Assembly: GCA_037446075.1 (NCBI GenBank)
Contig: JBBIJH010000114.1
Span: 1-8,840 of the forward strand
Source: JBBIJH01 sp037446075
GTDB taxonomy: Bacteria; Bacteroidota; Ignavibacteria; UBA10030; JAHEZR01
Direction: 5' to 3'
Length of the DNA: 8,840 nucleotides
The translations under genes and the position numbers were made by a program. Shown piece after piece: positions 1-6,027 of this stretch (positions within the stretch are counted from its first letter, which is position 1; each line of letters begins with the position of its first letter). The notes below the pieces were generated by a model. That model did no database searches. It worked only from the letters and a program-made list of their open reading frames with translations, and had not been told where the DNA came from.

Positions 1-832
1 TGTCTCTTTGTCCAATGGTATTGATGCGACCAGGAGTACTTCCCGATGTATCCAGAGAACTTCCCCAATTCGACTGATCGGTCGATAAGCCAAGAGGAGC
101 GATGCGCTCAAGCGATCTCCCTCCACTTCCGCCCCAACTTGGTGAGTAAAAGAGGCTATCCATTGGTGCGTCACGGCCGTCGAACAGGACGACACCATCT
201 CCCGAGTTACTGAATAGTGCAAGCGGCAGGTCCAAATTCACAAGAAGCAAGCCGGGAATCGCAGGATGAAAGGCCTGGAACGCCAACGAATCTCTCGTCA
301 CGACTGCAAGTCCCTTTGCCGGAAGAAGGATGTCCGTCGTGGACATCGTGTATTTCGTCGTGGTGATTCGATTGGAGATCTTCCAGTTCCTTAAGTTGAT
401 GCTGGTCGTCGATGTATTGTAGATTTCGATCCATTCCGGTTCACCGCCGCTCGGCGCATACATGATCTCGTTGATGACGACGGTTTTCTGTGGAAGGCCC
501 ACGACCACCGGAACGACTTTTTGGTTGTTCAGGAGATCCTCATCCGCAGCGTACTCGGCGAGAACAATATAGCGATGATCACCGAGCGAAATGTTTGAAA
601 CGCGTGCTTCAAAACTGGTCGAGTCGCCGGGATGAAGCGGTGCCGTCGACGGAGTTCGGGAGCGTAGTTCACTCTCCTGCGCTAAGGAATCTCCATTCGC
701 GTCCTCGAAAAATGCAACGGCATACGCGGCTGCTTGGTTTTTGCCTGCGTTCGCAACCCGAGCAGTGAGCGTGATGCTCTCGCCCTGAATCGGGAATGCG
801 GGGGAAACGATCACAGCCCGGAGGCTTAGGTC
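1..832 (-). repeat. Internal protein repeat, copy 2 (CARDB-like + lamin-tail domain)
   Basis: This encodes residues 473-749, the second CARDB-like plus lamin-tail unit. It begins at DLSLRAVIVSPAFP, with DLLNN at the end of the Ig part, then INEIMYAP at 592-598 and a closing SPSWGGSGGRSLER motif. It ends with GSTPGRINT, the same place as GGTPGRVNS in copy 1, so this copy is essentially complete inside the window. Whether a third copy follows cannot be seen. Confidence 0.85.
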
Positions 833-2248
833 ATGATCTTTTTGAGTCAGAGAATTCACCCGTCCAGGGGTGCCTCCAGAGGGATCCAGTGAGGTTCCCC
901 AGTTCGATTGACTCGTCGAGGGTCCTTCTGGTGAGATCCGCTCCAGGGAACGTCCGCCGCTTCCGCCCCAGCTTGGAGTGTAGGCGAGGCTATCCATTGC
1001 GATGTTCCTCGAGTCGAAGATCGCCACGGCATCTCCCGTGTTATTAAGCGCGGGCAAATTAAGAACGATGACGGGGGATGGAACTCCAGGACGAACAGCG
1101 AAAAAGGCGGAATCATGCGTCAGGATGACAAAACCTTTTGCCTGAATGTATTTGTCCAGGGTCGTGACGGTTATCTTGACGCCGGTGTTGTCCGTGATTT
1201 TCCAGTTCTTGATATTGACAGAATCGCCGGTCGTATTGTACAGCTCGACCCATTCTGGCTCGGGGCTTGACGGAGCATACATGATTTCATTGATCACGAC
1301 GAGCTGTGGCGTCAGACCGACAAGCAAGTTGGTGATTCGACGGTTGTTGGCGAGATTCTCGTCCCCGGTTGCTGTAACGACGGCGAGAATTTGATGCTCG
1401 CCCGCGCTGAATCCACTCCAACTCGCTTCGACGGTGAGCGAGTCGCTAGGGGTGATCGAGGGAGGCAAGAGCTGAGCAATGCGTTCACTCGATTGGCCGA
1501 CGGAGTCACGGTTAACGTCGTCGAAGAGTTCCACAGAGTAATTTGCAACAGTCTGGATACCAAGATTCTCTACAGTAATCGCGAACGACACTGGATCAGT
1601 TACTGAGGGAAATGAAGGACTTAAGCTTATAGAGCGTATGCCTAAATCGATCAACGCTCTAACTGTGACAGAGACATCATCAAGGCGATACGTCCCGGAC
1701 GCGCCAGTTCCGTTCCCGATGATCCGCCAGCGAATCCTCACATTCGGTTGGTTATTCAAAGCGCTTGGAAGAGTGAGTGAGAATTGCCCATAGCGAACAC
1801 TGTCAACCGAACTGATTTTGAGAGTATCACTTACACGAATCGGGAAGGTCACACCCCCGTCTGTTGAGGCCTCGATCAGTATACCGGAGTTGTGTGTTCC
1901 CGAGCGTCGCTGAAAGAACGCCAGTTTATCGACACCCTTTCCAGTGAAATCCAATTGAGGGCTTACGAGGGCGTGCGAGGTGGTCGCGTTTGTTGAAAGA
2001 ACAGCATTAGGTGGAGAATTAACAGGAGAAGTGTTTGTCGTGGCAAAGTTTCCTGTCGCTGTCCACCCGCTCGGGAGAGCCGGTGCTACTACCGCATCAA
2101 AGTTTTCTACATACGGGAAATTCCGGATCTGAGCATGAAGAACAATCGCTGCGAAGAAGGTGCAGAGTCCAAGGAGCGAAGAGCGGGAGATAGAGTTCGC
2201 AGGGGCACGGACGATGAAAAAGGGGCGCTTACCGCTAAGGACTTTCAT
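1..2248 (-). CDS. Secreted lamin-tail-domain protein with duplicated CARDB-like/LTD units (3' end outside window)
   Basis: The frame is open from the ATG at 2248 to the window edge (749 codons, no stop), so the C-terminus is missing. A stop codon (TGA) lies two codons upstream of the ATG, which makes this the furthest possible start; no clear Shine-Dalgarno is visible. Residues 1-39 look like a signal peptide: basic n-region, hydrophobic stretch about 25-37, likely cleavage LHA|Q. Residues about 43-198 (VENFD, LPSGW, STDGG, RLDDVSV) resemble the choice-of-anchor-J/MAM-like beta-sandwich domains common in exported FCB-group proteins. Two copies of a unit follow: a CARDB-like Ig domain (from D201 and D473), then a lamin-tail domain with INEIMYAP (N320 and N593), EPEW(V/I)E(L/I)YN, GD(A/G)V, and a closing SWGGSGGRSLER motif. 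It is probably exported, perhaps by the type IX system; a C-terminal sorting domain would lie beyond the edge. Substrate and role are unknown. Lamin-tail domains are often adhesive or accessory to secreted enzymes, but no catalytic domain is visible. Confidence 0.9.
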   Translation of the reverse strand, partial: MKVLSGKRPFFIVRAPANSISRSSLLGLCTFFAAIVLHAQIRNFPYVENFDAVVAPALPSGWTATGNFATTNTSPVNSPPNAVLSTNATTSHALVSPQLDFTGKGVDKLAFFQRRSGTHNSGILIEASTDGGVTFPIRVSDTLKISSVDSVRYGQFSLTLPSALNNQPNVRIRWRIIGNGTGASGTYRLDDVSVTVRALIDLGIRSISLSPSFPSVTDPVSFAITVENLGIQTVANYSVELFDDVNRDSVGQSSERIAQLLPPSITPSDSLTVEASWSGFSAGEHQILAVVTATGDENLANNRRITNLLVGLTPQLVVINEIMYAPSSPEPEWVELYNTTGDSVNIKNWKITDNTGVKITVTTLDKYIQAKGFVILTHDSAFFAVRPGVPSPVIVLNLPALNNTGDAVAIFDSRNIAMDSLAYTPSWGGSGGRSLERISPEGPSTSQSNWGTSLDPSGGTPGRVNSLTQKDHDLSLRAVIVSPAFPIQGESITLTARVANAGKNQAAAYAVAFFEDANGDSLAQESELRSRTPSTAPLHPGDSTSFEARVSNISLGDHRYIVLAEYAADEDLLNNQKVVPVVVGLPQKTVVINEIMYAPSGGEPEWIEIYNTSTTSINLRNWKISNRITTTKYTMSTTDILLPAKGLAVVTRDSLAFQAFHPAIPGLLLVNLDLPLALFSNSGDGVVLFDGRDAPMDSLFYSPSWGGSGGRSLERIAPLGLSTDQSNWGSSLDTSGSTPGRINTIGQRD
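833..1648 (-). repeat. Internal protein repeat, copy 1 (CARDB-like + lamin-tail domain)
   Basis: This stretch encodes residues 201-472 of the secreted protein. It starts at the IDLGIRSISLSP segment, a CARDB-like Ig fold ending near ENLANN, and continues through the lamin-tail domain from INEIMYAP to the GGTPGRVNS segment. The matching landmarks in copy 2 lie 272-278 codons further on. The DNA has diverged at many third positions, but short identical blocks remain. One is the 14-mer gaggctatccattg (plus strand) at 986-999, found again at 152-165. This suggests an old in-frame duplication kept by protein selection. Confidence 0.85.
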
Positions 2249-2300
2249 GAATCAGTGGAAGTGAACGAGATTACTGCAGAGTCAGCTATGGCAGATCCCG

Positions 2301-2332
2301 GGCTGGAGAAGGGAGAAGAAGAATCTCCAGCC
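2301..2332. other. Perfect 9-bp inverted repeat in the ahcY / lamin-tail gene gap
   Basis: GGCTGGAGA at 2301-2309 and TCTCCAGCC at 2324-2332 are exact reverse complements, separated by a 14-base loop that is all purine on the plus strand (pyrimidine in the minus-strand transcript). It lies 39 bases past the ahcY stop and 53 bases before the lamin-tail ATG. Neither strand shows a T-run after the stem, so it is not a textbook intrinsic terminator. It could be a transcript-end or processing hairpin, a protein-binding site, or chance. The rest of the 122-base gap holds nothing I can name. Confidence 0.4.
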
Positions 2333-2370
2333 TCGAGGCGACAGATTCGGCTCGAAAGAGAGGGGTGAGC

Positions 2371-3651
2371 CTAAGTCCCAGCTGCGTAGTCCCGGATATA
2401 TTTTTCTTGCTCATCAGAAAGGCGGTCAATGCTAATCCCCATCGTCTGAAGCTTCAAGCGCGCAACCATTTCATCCTGTTCCACCGGGATCTCGTAGACT
2501 TTGTTCTCTAGCCGTTTTCCCTTCTTGAAGAGATCCACAAGCCAAAGCTGCGACATGAACTGATTTGCGAAGGACATATCCATCACCTCAGAAGGATGAC
2601 CTTCCGCCGCGGCGAGATTCACCAAGCGCCCCTTAGCAAGGACGTAGATCCGTCTTCCATCCTTCAGTAAGTACTCTTCATTGTTGGGTCGGATTTCCTT
2701 GATCTGCTTTGTCACTTTCTTCAAGTCATTGAGGTTAATTTCGCAGTCATAGTGGCCAGCATTGCAAACGATAGCGCCATCCTTCATCAGCTTAAAGTGT
2801 CTCTGAGTGATGATATCTTTCACTCCGGTCGTGGTGACGAAGATATCTCCAAGCCTCGCTGCCTCATCCATTGCCATCACGCGGTGACCGTCGAGTGTGG
2901 CTTTCAAGGCTGCCGTCGGTTTTACTTCCGTGATGATCGTGTTCGCTCCCAGGCCTTTTGCTCGAGTGGCCACACCCCGTCCGCAGTGGCCGTAGCCAGC
3001 GACAACGACATTTTTCCCGGCAAGCAGAATGCTTGTGGCCCGGAGGATCCCATCGATCGTGGACTGCCCCGTCCCGTACACGTTGTCAAAATCCCACTTT
3101 GTCTCGGCATCGTTGACGGCGACGACGGGGTATCTAAGTGCTCCCGCCTCGGCCATGGCTCGAAGCCTGTGTACTCCCGTCGTGGTTTCTTCGGTGCCTC
3201 CGATGACGGTCTCTTCGGCAAGCTCGGGGTGTTTGTTGTGAATGGTGAAGATCAAGTCTGCACCATCGTCGAGCGTGAGGTTTGGCTTGATGCGAAGGGT
3301 TTGCTCGATACACCAATAGAACTCTTTCACGTTCATCCCGTGCCACGCGAAGATTGAGATTCCCTCTTTTGCCAGCGCCGCAGCGACGTCGTCCTGAGTC
3401 GAGAGTGGATTGCATCCACTCCAGCTCACCTCAGCGCCGGCCTCGACGAAGGTCTTCACGAGGACAGCGGTCTCTTTTGTCACATGCAGGCAGCCGGCGA
3501 TCCGAAAACCTCTGAGGGGCTTTGTCTTTCGGTATTTCTCGCGGAGTGTCATCAAGACCGGCATTCGTGACTCAGCCCACGCGATGCGATCTCTCCCAAG
3601 CTTCGCAAGTTCTAGATCACGTACCTTGTACAAACCTTTCTTTTCGTCCAT
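2371..3651 (-). CDS. ahcY: S-adenosylhomocysteine hydrolase, short archaeal/thermophile-like form
   Basis: Cytosolic NAD-dependent enzyme that reversibly splits S-adenosyl-L-homocysteine into adenosine and homocysteine, relieving product inhibition of methyltransferases. The 426 residues contain the family landmarks in order: CLHVTKETAVL with H56, SGCNPLSTQDD near C80, DDGADL at 128-133, TEETTTGVHRL at 153-163, NDAETK with K185 and D181, FDNVYGTGQSTIDG at 188-201, the Rossmann NAD loop GYGHCGRG at 219-226 with E242 ending the second strand, NAGHYDCEI at 297-305, and EGHPSEVMDMSFANQ at 350-364. The GTGQS and GHCGRG wording and the plain C-terminus (LSDEQEKYIRDYAAGT) match the short forms I recall from archaea and Thermotoga. 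The KPDHYRY-type tail of long forms is absent. The chosen ATG matches the usual N-terminus (YKVRDLELAKLGRDRIAWAE) but has no clear ribosome binding site. It lies 52 bases after metK, its pathway partner, and is probably co-transcribed. Confidence 0.97.
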   Translation of the reverse strand: MDEKKGLYKVRDLELAKLGRDRIAWAESRMPVLMTLREKYRKTKPLRGFRIAGCLHVTKETAVLVKTFVEAGAEVSWSGCNPLSTQDDVAAALAKEGISIFAWHGMNVKEFYWCIEQTLRIKPNLTLDDGADLIFTIHNKHPELAEETVIGGTEETTTGVHRLRAMAEAGALRYPVVAVNDAETKWDFDNVYGTGQSTIDGILRATSILLAGKNVVVAGYGHCGRGVATRAKGLGANTIITEVKPTAALKATLDGHRVMAMDEAARLGDIFVTTTGVKDIITQRHFKLMKDGAIVCNAGHYDCEINLNDLKKVTKQIKEIRPNNEEYLLKDGRRIYVLAKGRLVNLAAAEGHPSEVMDMSFANQFMSQLWLVDLFKKGKRLENKVYEIPVEQDEMVARLKLQTMGISIDRLSDEQEKYIRDYAAGT

Positions 3652-3689
3652 TGGGGTACGTATGTCCCAGGCTGATGATTTGTGTGTGG

Positions 3690-3709
3690 CGGCAGTACTC
3701 AGACTACCG
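3690..3709 (-). other. Short stem-loop over the metK stop codon
   Basis: In the minus-strand transcript, CGGTAGT pairs with ACTGCCG (seven pairs, one G-U) around a 6-base loop, and the stem includes the TAG stop of metK. There is no U-run downstream, so read-through into ahcY 38 bases later is expected. It could affect transcript stability or be chance. Confidence 0.2.
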
Positions 3710-4846
3710 TATGGCTCTCTTCAGCCTCTCCACCAGTTCAAGCTTCTCCCATGTAAATCCCTTCTCATTCCTACCGAAGTGTCCATAAGTGGAAGTTTGC
3801 CGGTAGATTGGTTTCAGCAGGTCTAAACACTTGATGATTGCACGAGGAGTCAGATCGAATTCTCTCTGGATGATCTTCGCGAGTTCCGAGTCGGGAAGTT
3901 TCCCGGTTCCGTACGTGTTGACATAGACAGCGACAGGCTTGGCAACTCCGATGGCATACGCAATCTGGATAGTGCACTCATTGGCCAGTCCGGCGGCGAC
4001 GATATTCTTGGCGAGGTACCGAGCGGCGTAGGCTGCACTCCGGTCCACTTTTGATGGATCTTTACCGGAGAATGAACCGCCACCATGGGCGACGCGTCCA
4101 CCGTAAGTATCGACGATAATTTTCCTGCCCGTGAGACCGCTGTCTCCGTGTGGGCCGCCGATTTCGAATCGTCCCGTGGGATTTACATGATAAATCGTCT
4201 TCGTATCTAAGTATTCTTCTGGAATGACAGCCTTCACGATGTGCTCGATGACATCCGCTTTGATTCTCTTTTGCGGGATCCCCGGATCGTGCTGGGTGGA
4301 TACAACAATCGTATGGACGCGCCTTGGCTGGCGACCATCATACTCAATCGTTACCTGAGATTTTCCATCGGGGCGGAGATAGGGCATCGTGCTGCGACTA
4401 TTCTTGCGAACCTCGGCCAGTCGTCTGACGATCTTGTGGGCGAACATGATCGGCATCGGCATATATTCCGGTGTCTCCCTGCACGCGTATCCGAACATCA
4501 TTCCTTGGTCACCCGCACCTCCTGTATCGACACCGCGCTTAATATCGGGCGATTGCTCGTGAATCGTTGAAATTACAGAACAGGAGTCGGCATCGAACTT
4601 GTACTCCGCTTTCGTATAGCCGATGTCGCGGATCACATTTCGGACGATCGTCTGATAATCCACTCGTGCAGATGTAGTGATCTCGCCTCCAATCAGCACG
4701 AGCCCCGTCGTAACGAATGCTTCACACGCGACGCGAGACGTGGGATCTTGTTCTAGTAACGCGTCAAGGATCGCGTCCGAAATCTGATCGCAGATCTTAT
4801 CGGGGTGGCCTTCGGAGACAGATTCAGAGGTTAAAAGATAAGACAT
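3704..4846 (-). CDS. metK: S-adenosylmethionine synthetase (methionine adenosyltransferase)
   Basis: Cytosolic enzyme that joins methionine and ATP to give S-adenosylmethionine, phosphate and pyrophosphate. The 380 residues are close to the usual bacterial length of about 380-400. The N-terminus SESVSEGHPDK carries ATP-site H14, D16 and K17. The signature GAGDQGMMFGY is at 110-120, GPHGDSGLTGRK at 231-242, and the P-loop-like signature GGGSFSGKD at 255-263; K262 and neighbours would bind ATP phosphates. The C-terminus YGHFGRNEKGFTWEK is typical, though TYGHFGR replaces the more usual AYGHFGR. Numbers and order of motifs fit an active enzyme. The gene sits between the sugar nucleotidyltransferase (42 bases upstream) and ahcY (52 bases downstream), so SAM production and SAH removal are probably expressed together. 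No SAM riboswitch-like structure is recognisable in the short gap upstream. Confidence 0.98.
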   Translation of the reverse strand: MSYLLTSESVSEGHPDKICDQISDAILDALLEQDPTSRVACEAFVTTGLVLIGGEITTSARVDYQTIVRNVIRDIGYTKAEYKFDADSCSVISTIHEQSPDIKRGVDTGGAGDQGMMFGYACRETPEYMPMPIMFAHKIVRRLAEVRKNSRSTMPYLRPDGKSQVTIEYDGRQPRRVHTIVVSTQHDPGIPQKRIKADVIEHIVKAVIPEEYLDTKTIYHVNPTGRFEIGGPHGDSGLTGRKIIVDTYGGRVAHGGGSFSGKDPSKVDRSAAYAARYLAKNIVAAGLANECTIQIAYAIGVAKPVAVYVNTYGTGKLPDSELAKIIQREFDLTPRAIIKCLDLLKPIYRQTSTYGHFGRNEKGFTWEKLELVERLKRAIR

Positions 4847-4860
4847 GGAATGCCGTGCTT

Positions 4861-4869
4861 CTCCTTCCT
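4861..4869 (-). promoter_or_regulatory. Shine-Dalgarno-like AGGAAGGAG upstream of metK
   Basis: The minus strand reads AGGAAGGAG here, a strong match to the anti-SD target. It ends 14 bases before the metK ATG, longer than the usual 5-9 base spacing. No other in-frame start codon lies closer, so the ATG at 4846 is kept on the strength of the conserved N-terminus. Confidence 0.5.
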
Positions 4870-4888
4870 ACGGACTGGTGAGGGATGG

Positions 4889-5863
4889 TTAATAAAAATC
4901 GATTTCTGAGGAATCGCCAATATTGATGCGTTTGAAGGTTCCCCTGACGATCGCGTTGTTCCCGACAATGGAATGTTCAATCAACGCCTTCTGGACGGTT
5001 GCATCCTCACTGATGATCGAATCTCGGATCACACACCCTTCGATCACCGCCCCTTCTGCAATCGTCGCATAAGGGCCAATGACGGATTCGGAGATTCTGC
5101 TTGTCGGGGCAATGTACACTGGCGGTATAATCACCACGCCGTCGATTTTCCGGGACGAGGATTTCTTCTCCAAGAGGTAGCGGTTCGTTCCCAGAAGTGT
5201 CTCGGGGCTTCCACAGTCGTACCATCCATCGATCATGAACGGTTTGATCTTCTCTCCCTTTTGGAGTGCCAATTGCAGGCCGTCCGTGAGCTGGAATTCG
5301 GCTTTCGTTCGGACGCCTCGCTGGATCAACTCTGTCAGACATTCGGCGAGCAGCTGTGGATCACGAATGTAATACAGCCCGACAAGGGCAAGATTGCTGG
5401 GAGGATCCTCGGGTTTTTCCACTAGCTTTGTGACGAACCCATTTTGAATCGATGCCACTCCAAAACGCCGAGGATTCTCAACCTGCTTCAGTCCAATAGC
5501 CGAAAACTCACTCTTCAAAAGGTCGGACAGAGCCGCCTCGACGATTGTATCTCCCAGCATGATCAGGATCGGCTGGTGGCCAAAGGTCTTCCGGGCTGCG
5601 TAGATCGCTCCCCCAAGTCCCGGGTGCTCTTTCTGTTCAACAAAGTCGGCGCGAAGCTTGTAATTCGATGCGACATAATCCTTGATCATTTCGCCGAGGT
5701 GGCCGACGACAAACGTTGCCTCGGTGATTCCATTCTCCACCAATCGATCCAGGATGTGGCCGATGATTGGTTTGCCCGCCACGTTCAGGAGGACCTTGGG
5801 GACAGAATACGTGTGGGGTCTGAGTCTGGTGCCAAAACCGGCCACAGGAATGATGGCTCTCAT
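4889..5863 (-). CDS. Sugar-1-phosphate nucleotidyltransferase with left-handed beta-helix tail (glucose-1-phosphate thymidylyltransferase-like)
   Basis: Likely transfers a nucleotidyl group from an NTP to a sugar-1-phosphate, making an NDP-sugar for surface glycans in the cytosol. The 324 residues hold a Rossmann-like NTP-transferase domain (1 to about 235) with the pyrophosphorylase signature GFGTRLRP at 9-16 and P22-K23, then GDT at 104-106 (D105, expected metal ligand), VEKP at 148-151, AEFQLTDG at 188-195 and GWYDCGSPETLL at 213-224. Residues about 243-315 form hexapeptide repeats (VIIPPVYIAP, VIGPYATIAEGAVIEG, SIVGNNAIVRG), a left-handed beta-helix as in long RmlA/GlmU-like proteins. No acyl- or acetyltransferase active site is evident, so the helix is probably structural. 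Sugar and nucleotide specificity cannot be read from sequence; glucose-1-phosphate with dTTP or UTP is the first guess. It is the first gene of the minus-strand block, with a candidate promoter 56 bases upstream of the ATG. Confidence 0.9.
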   Translation of the reverse strand: MRAIIPVAGFGTRLRPHTYSVPKVLLNVAGKPIIGHILDRLVENGITEATFVVGHLGEMIKDYVASNYKLRADFVEQKEHPGLGGAIYAARKTFGHQPILIMLGDTIVEAALSDLLKSEFSAIGLKQVENPRRFGVASIQNGFVTKLVEKPEDPPSNLALVGLYYIRDPQLLAECLTELIQRGVRTKAEFQLTDGLQLALQKGEKIKPFMIDGWYDCGSPETLLGTNRYLLEKKSSSRKIDGVVIIPPVYIAPTSRISESVIGPYATIAEGAVIEGCVIRDSIISEDATVQKALIEHSIVGNNAIVRGTFKRINIGDSSEIDFY

Positions 5864-5918
5864 GGAATCCGACTGGAAGGTATCTCTTTAGGAACTTCAC
5901 GCACAATTTTCAGAAAAA

Positions 5919-5947
5919 AATTTATCAAAAAGATTTCATTGAAGCAA
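5919..5947 (-). promoter_or_regulatory. Candidate promoter for the nucleotidyltransferase-metK-ahcY block
   Basis: On the minus strand, TTGCTT (5947-5942) and TAAATT (5924-5919) are 17 bases apart, as in a sigma-70 promoter. Read the Bacteroidota way, TAAATTTT is one base off TAnnTTTG, with a TTG 20 bases upstream. Transcription would start near 5912, giving a leader of about 50 bases. Chance matches are likely in such AT-rich DNA. Confidence 0.35.
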
Positions 5948-5980
5948 GAAAAGATATTCGAAAATGCCGGAACCCTTACC

Positions 5981-6010
5981 TTGCTTCTTTTTCACCAATT
6001 TGTTACTTTG
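5981..6010 (+). promoter_or_regulatory. Weak candidate promoter for the prenyltransferase-ptsH-ptsI block
   Basis: TTG at 5981-5983 and TTACTTTG at 6003-6010 are 19 bases apart. The second element is one base off the Bacteroidota TAnnTTTG consensus. The sigma-70 -10 match is poor, and a start from here would leave a very short leader before the SD at 6014. Another site upstream in the AT-rich spacer is equally possible. Confidence 0.2.
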
Positions 6011-6013
6011 ACC

Positions 6014-6019
6014 GAGGAG
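6014..6019 (+). promoter_or_regulatory. Ribosome binding site of the polyprenyl synthase
   Basis: GAGGAG sits 8 bases before the ATG at 6028, which favours that start. An out-of-frame ATG at 6024 is too close to the SD and leads only to a short reading frame. This is the clearest SD in the window. Confidence 0.65.
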
Positions 6020-6027
6020 ATCTATGC

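Noticed and set aside
1146..1606. Several 70-90-codon frames on both strands in the left region
   Set aside because: They lie inside the continuous minus-strand lamin-tail frame, which has domain motifs throughout; these are shadows.
2752..3357. 201-codon open frame on the plus strand
   Set aside because: It is fully antisense to ahcY, whose motifs cover the same bases. Its translation shows no known motif.
3690..3709. Intrinsic terminator between metK and ahcY
   Set aside because: The stem is short, has a G-U pair, overlaps the stop codon and has no U-run, so it is listed only as a weak stem-loop.
3410..3826. 138-codon plus-strand frame across the metK-ahcY gap
   Set aside because: It overlaps the ends of both genes in antisense and has no recognisable domain or ribosome site.
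5864..6027. Possible SAM or SAH riboswitch ahead of the metK/ahcY block
   Set aside because: The leader from the candidate promoter is only about 50 bases and I found no paired helices or conserved core of the SAM or SAH classes. The 42- and 52-base gaps inside the block are also too short and unstructured.
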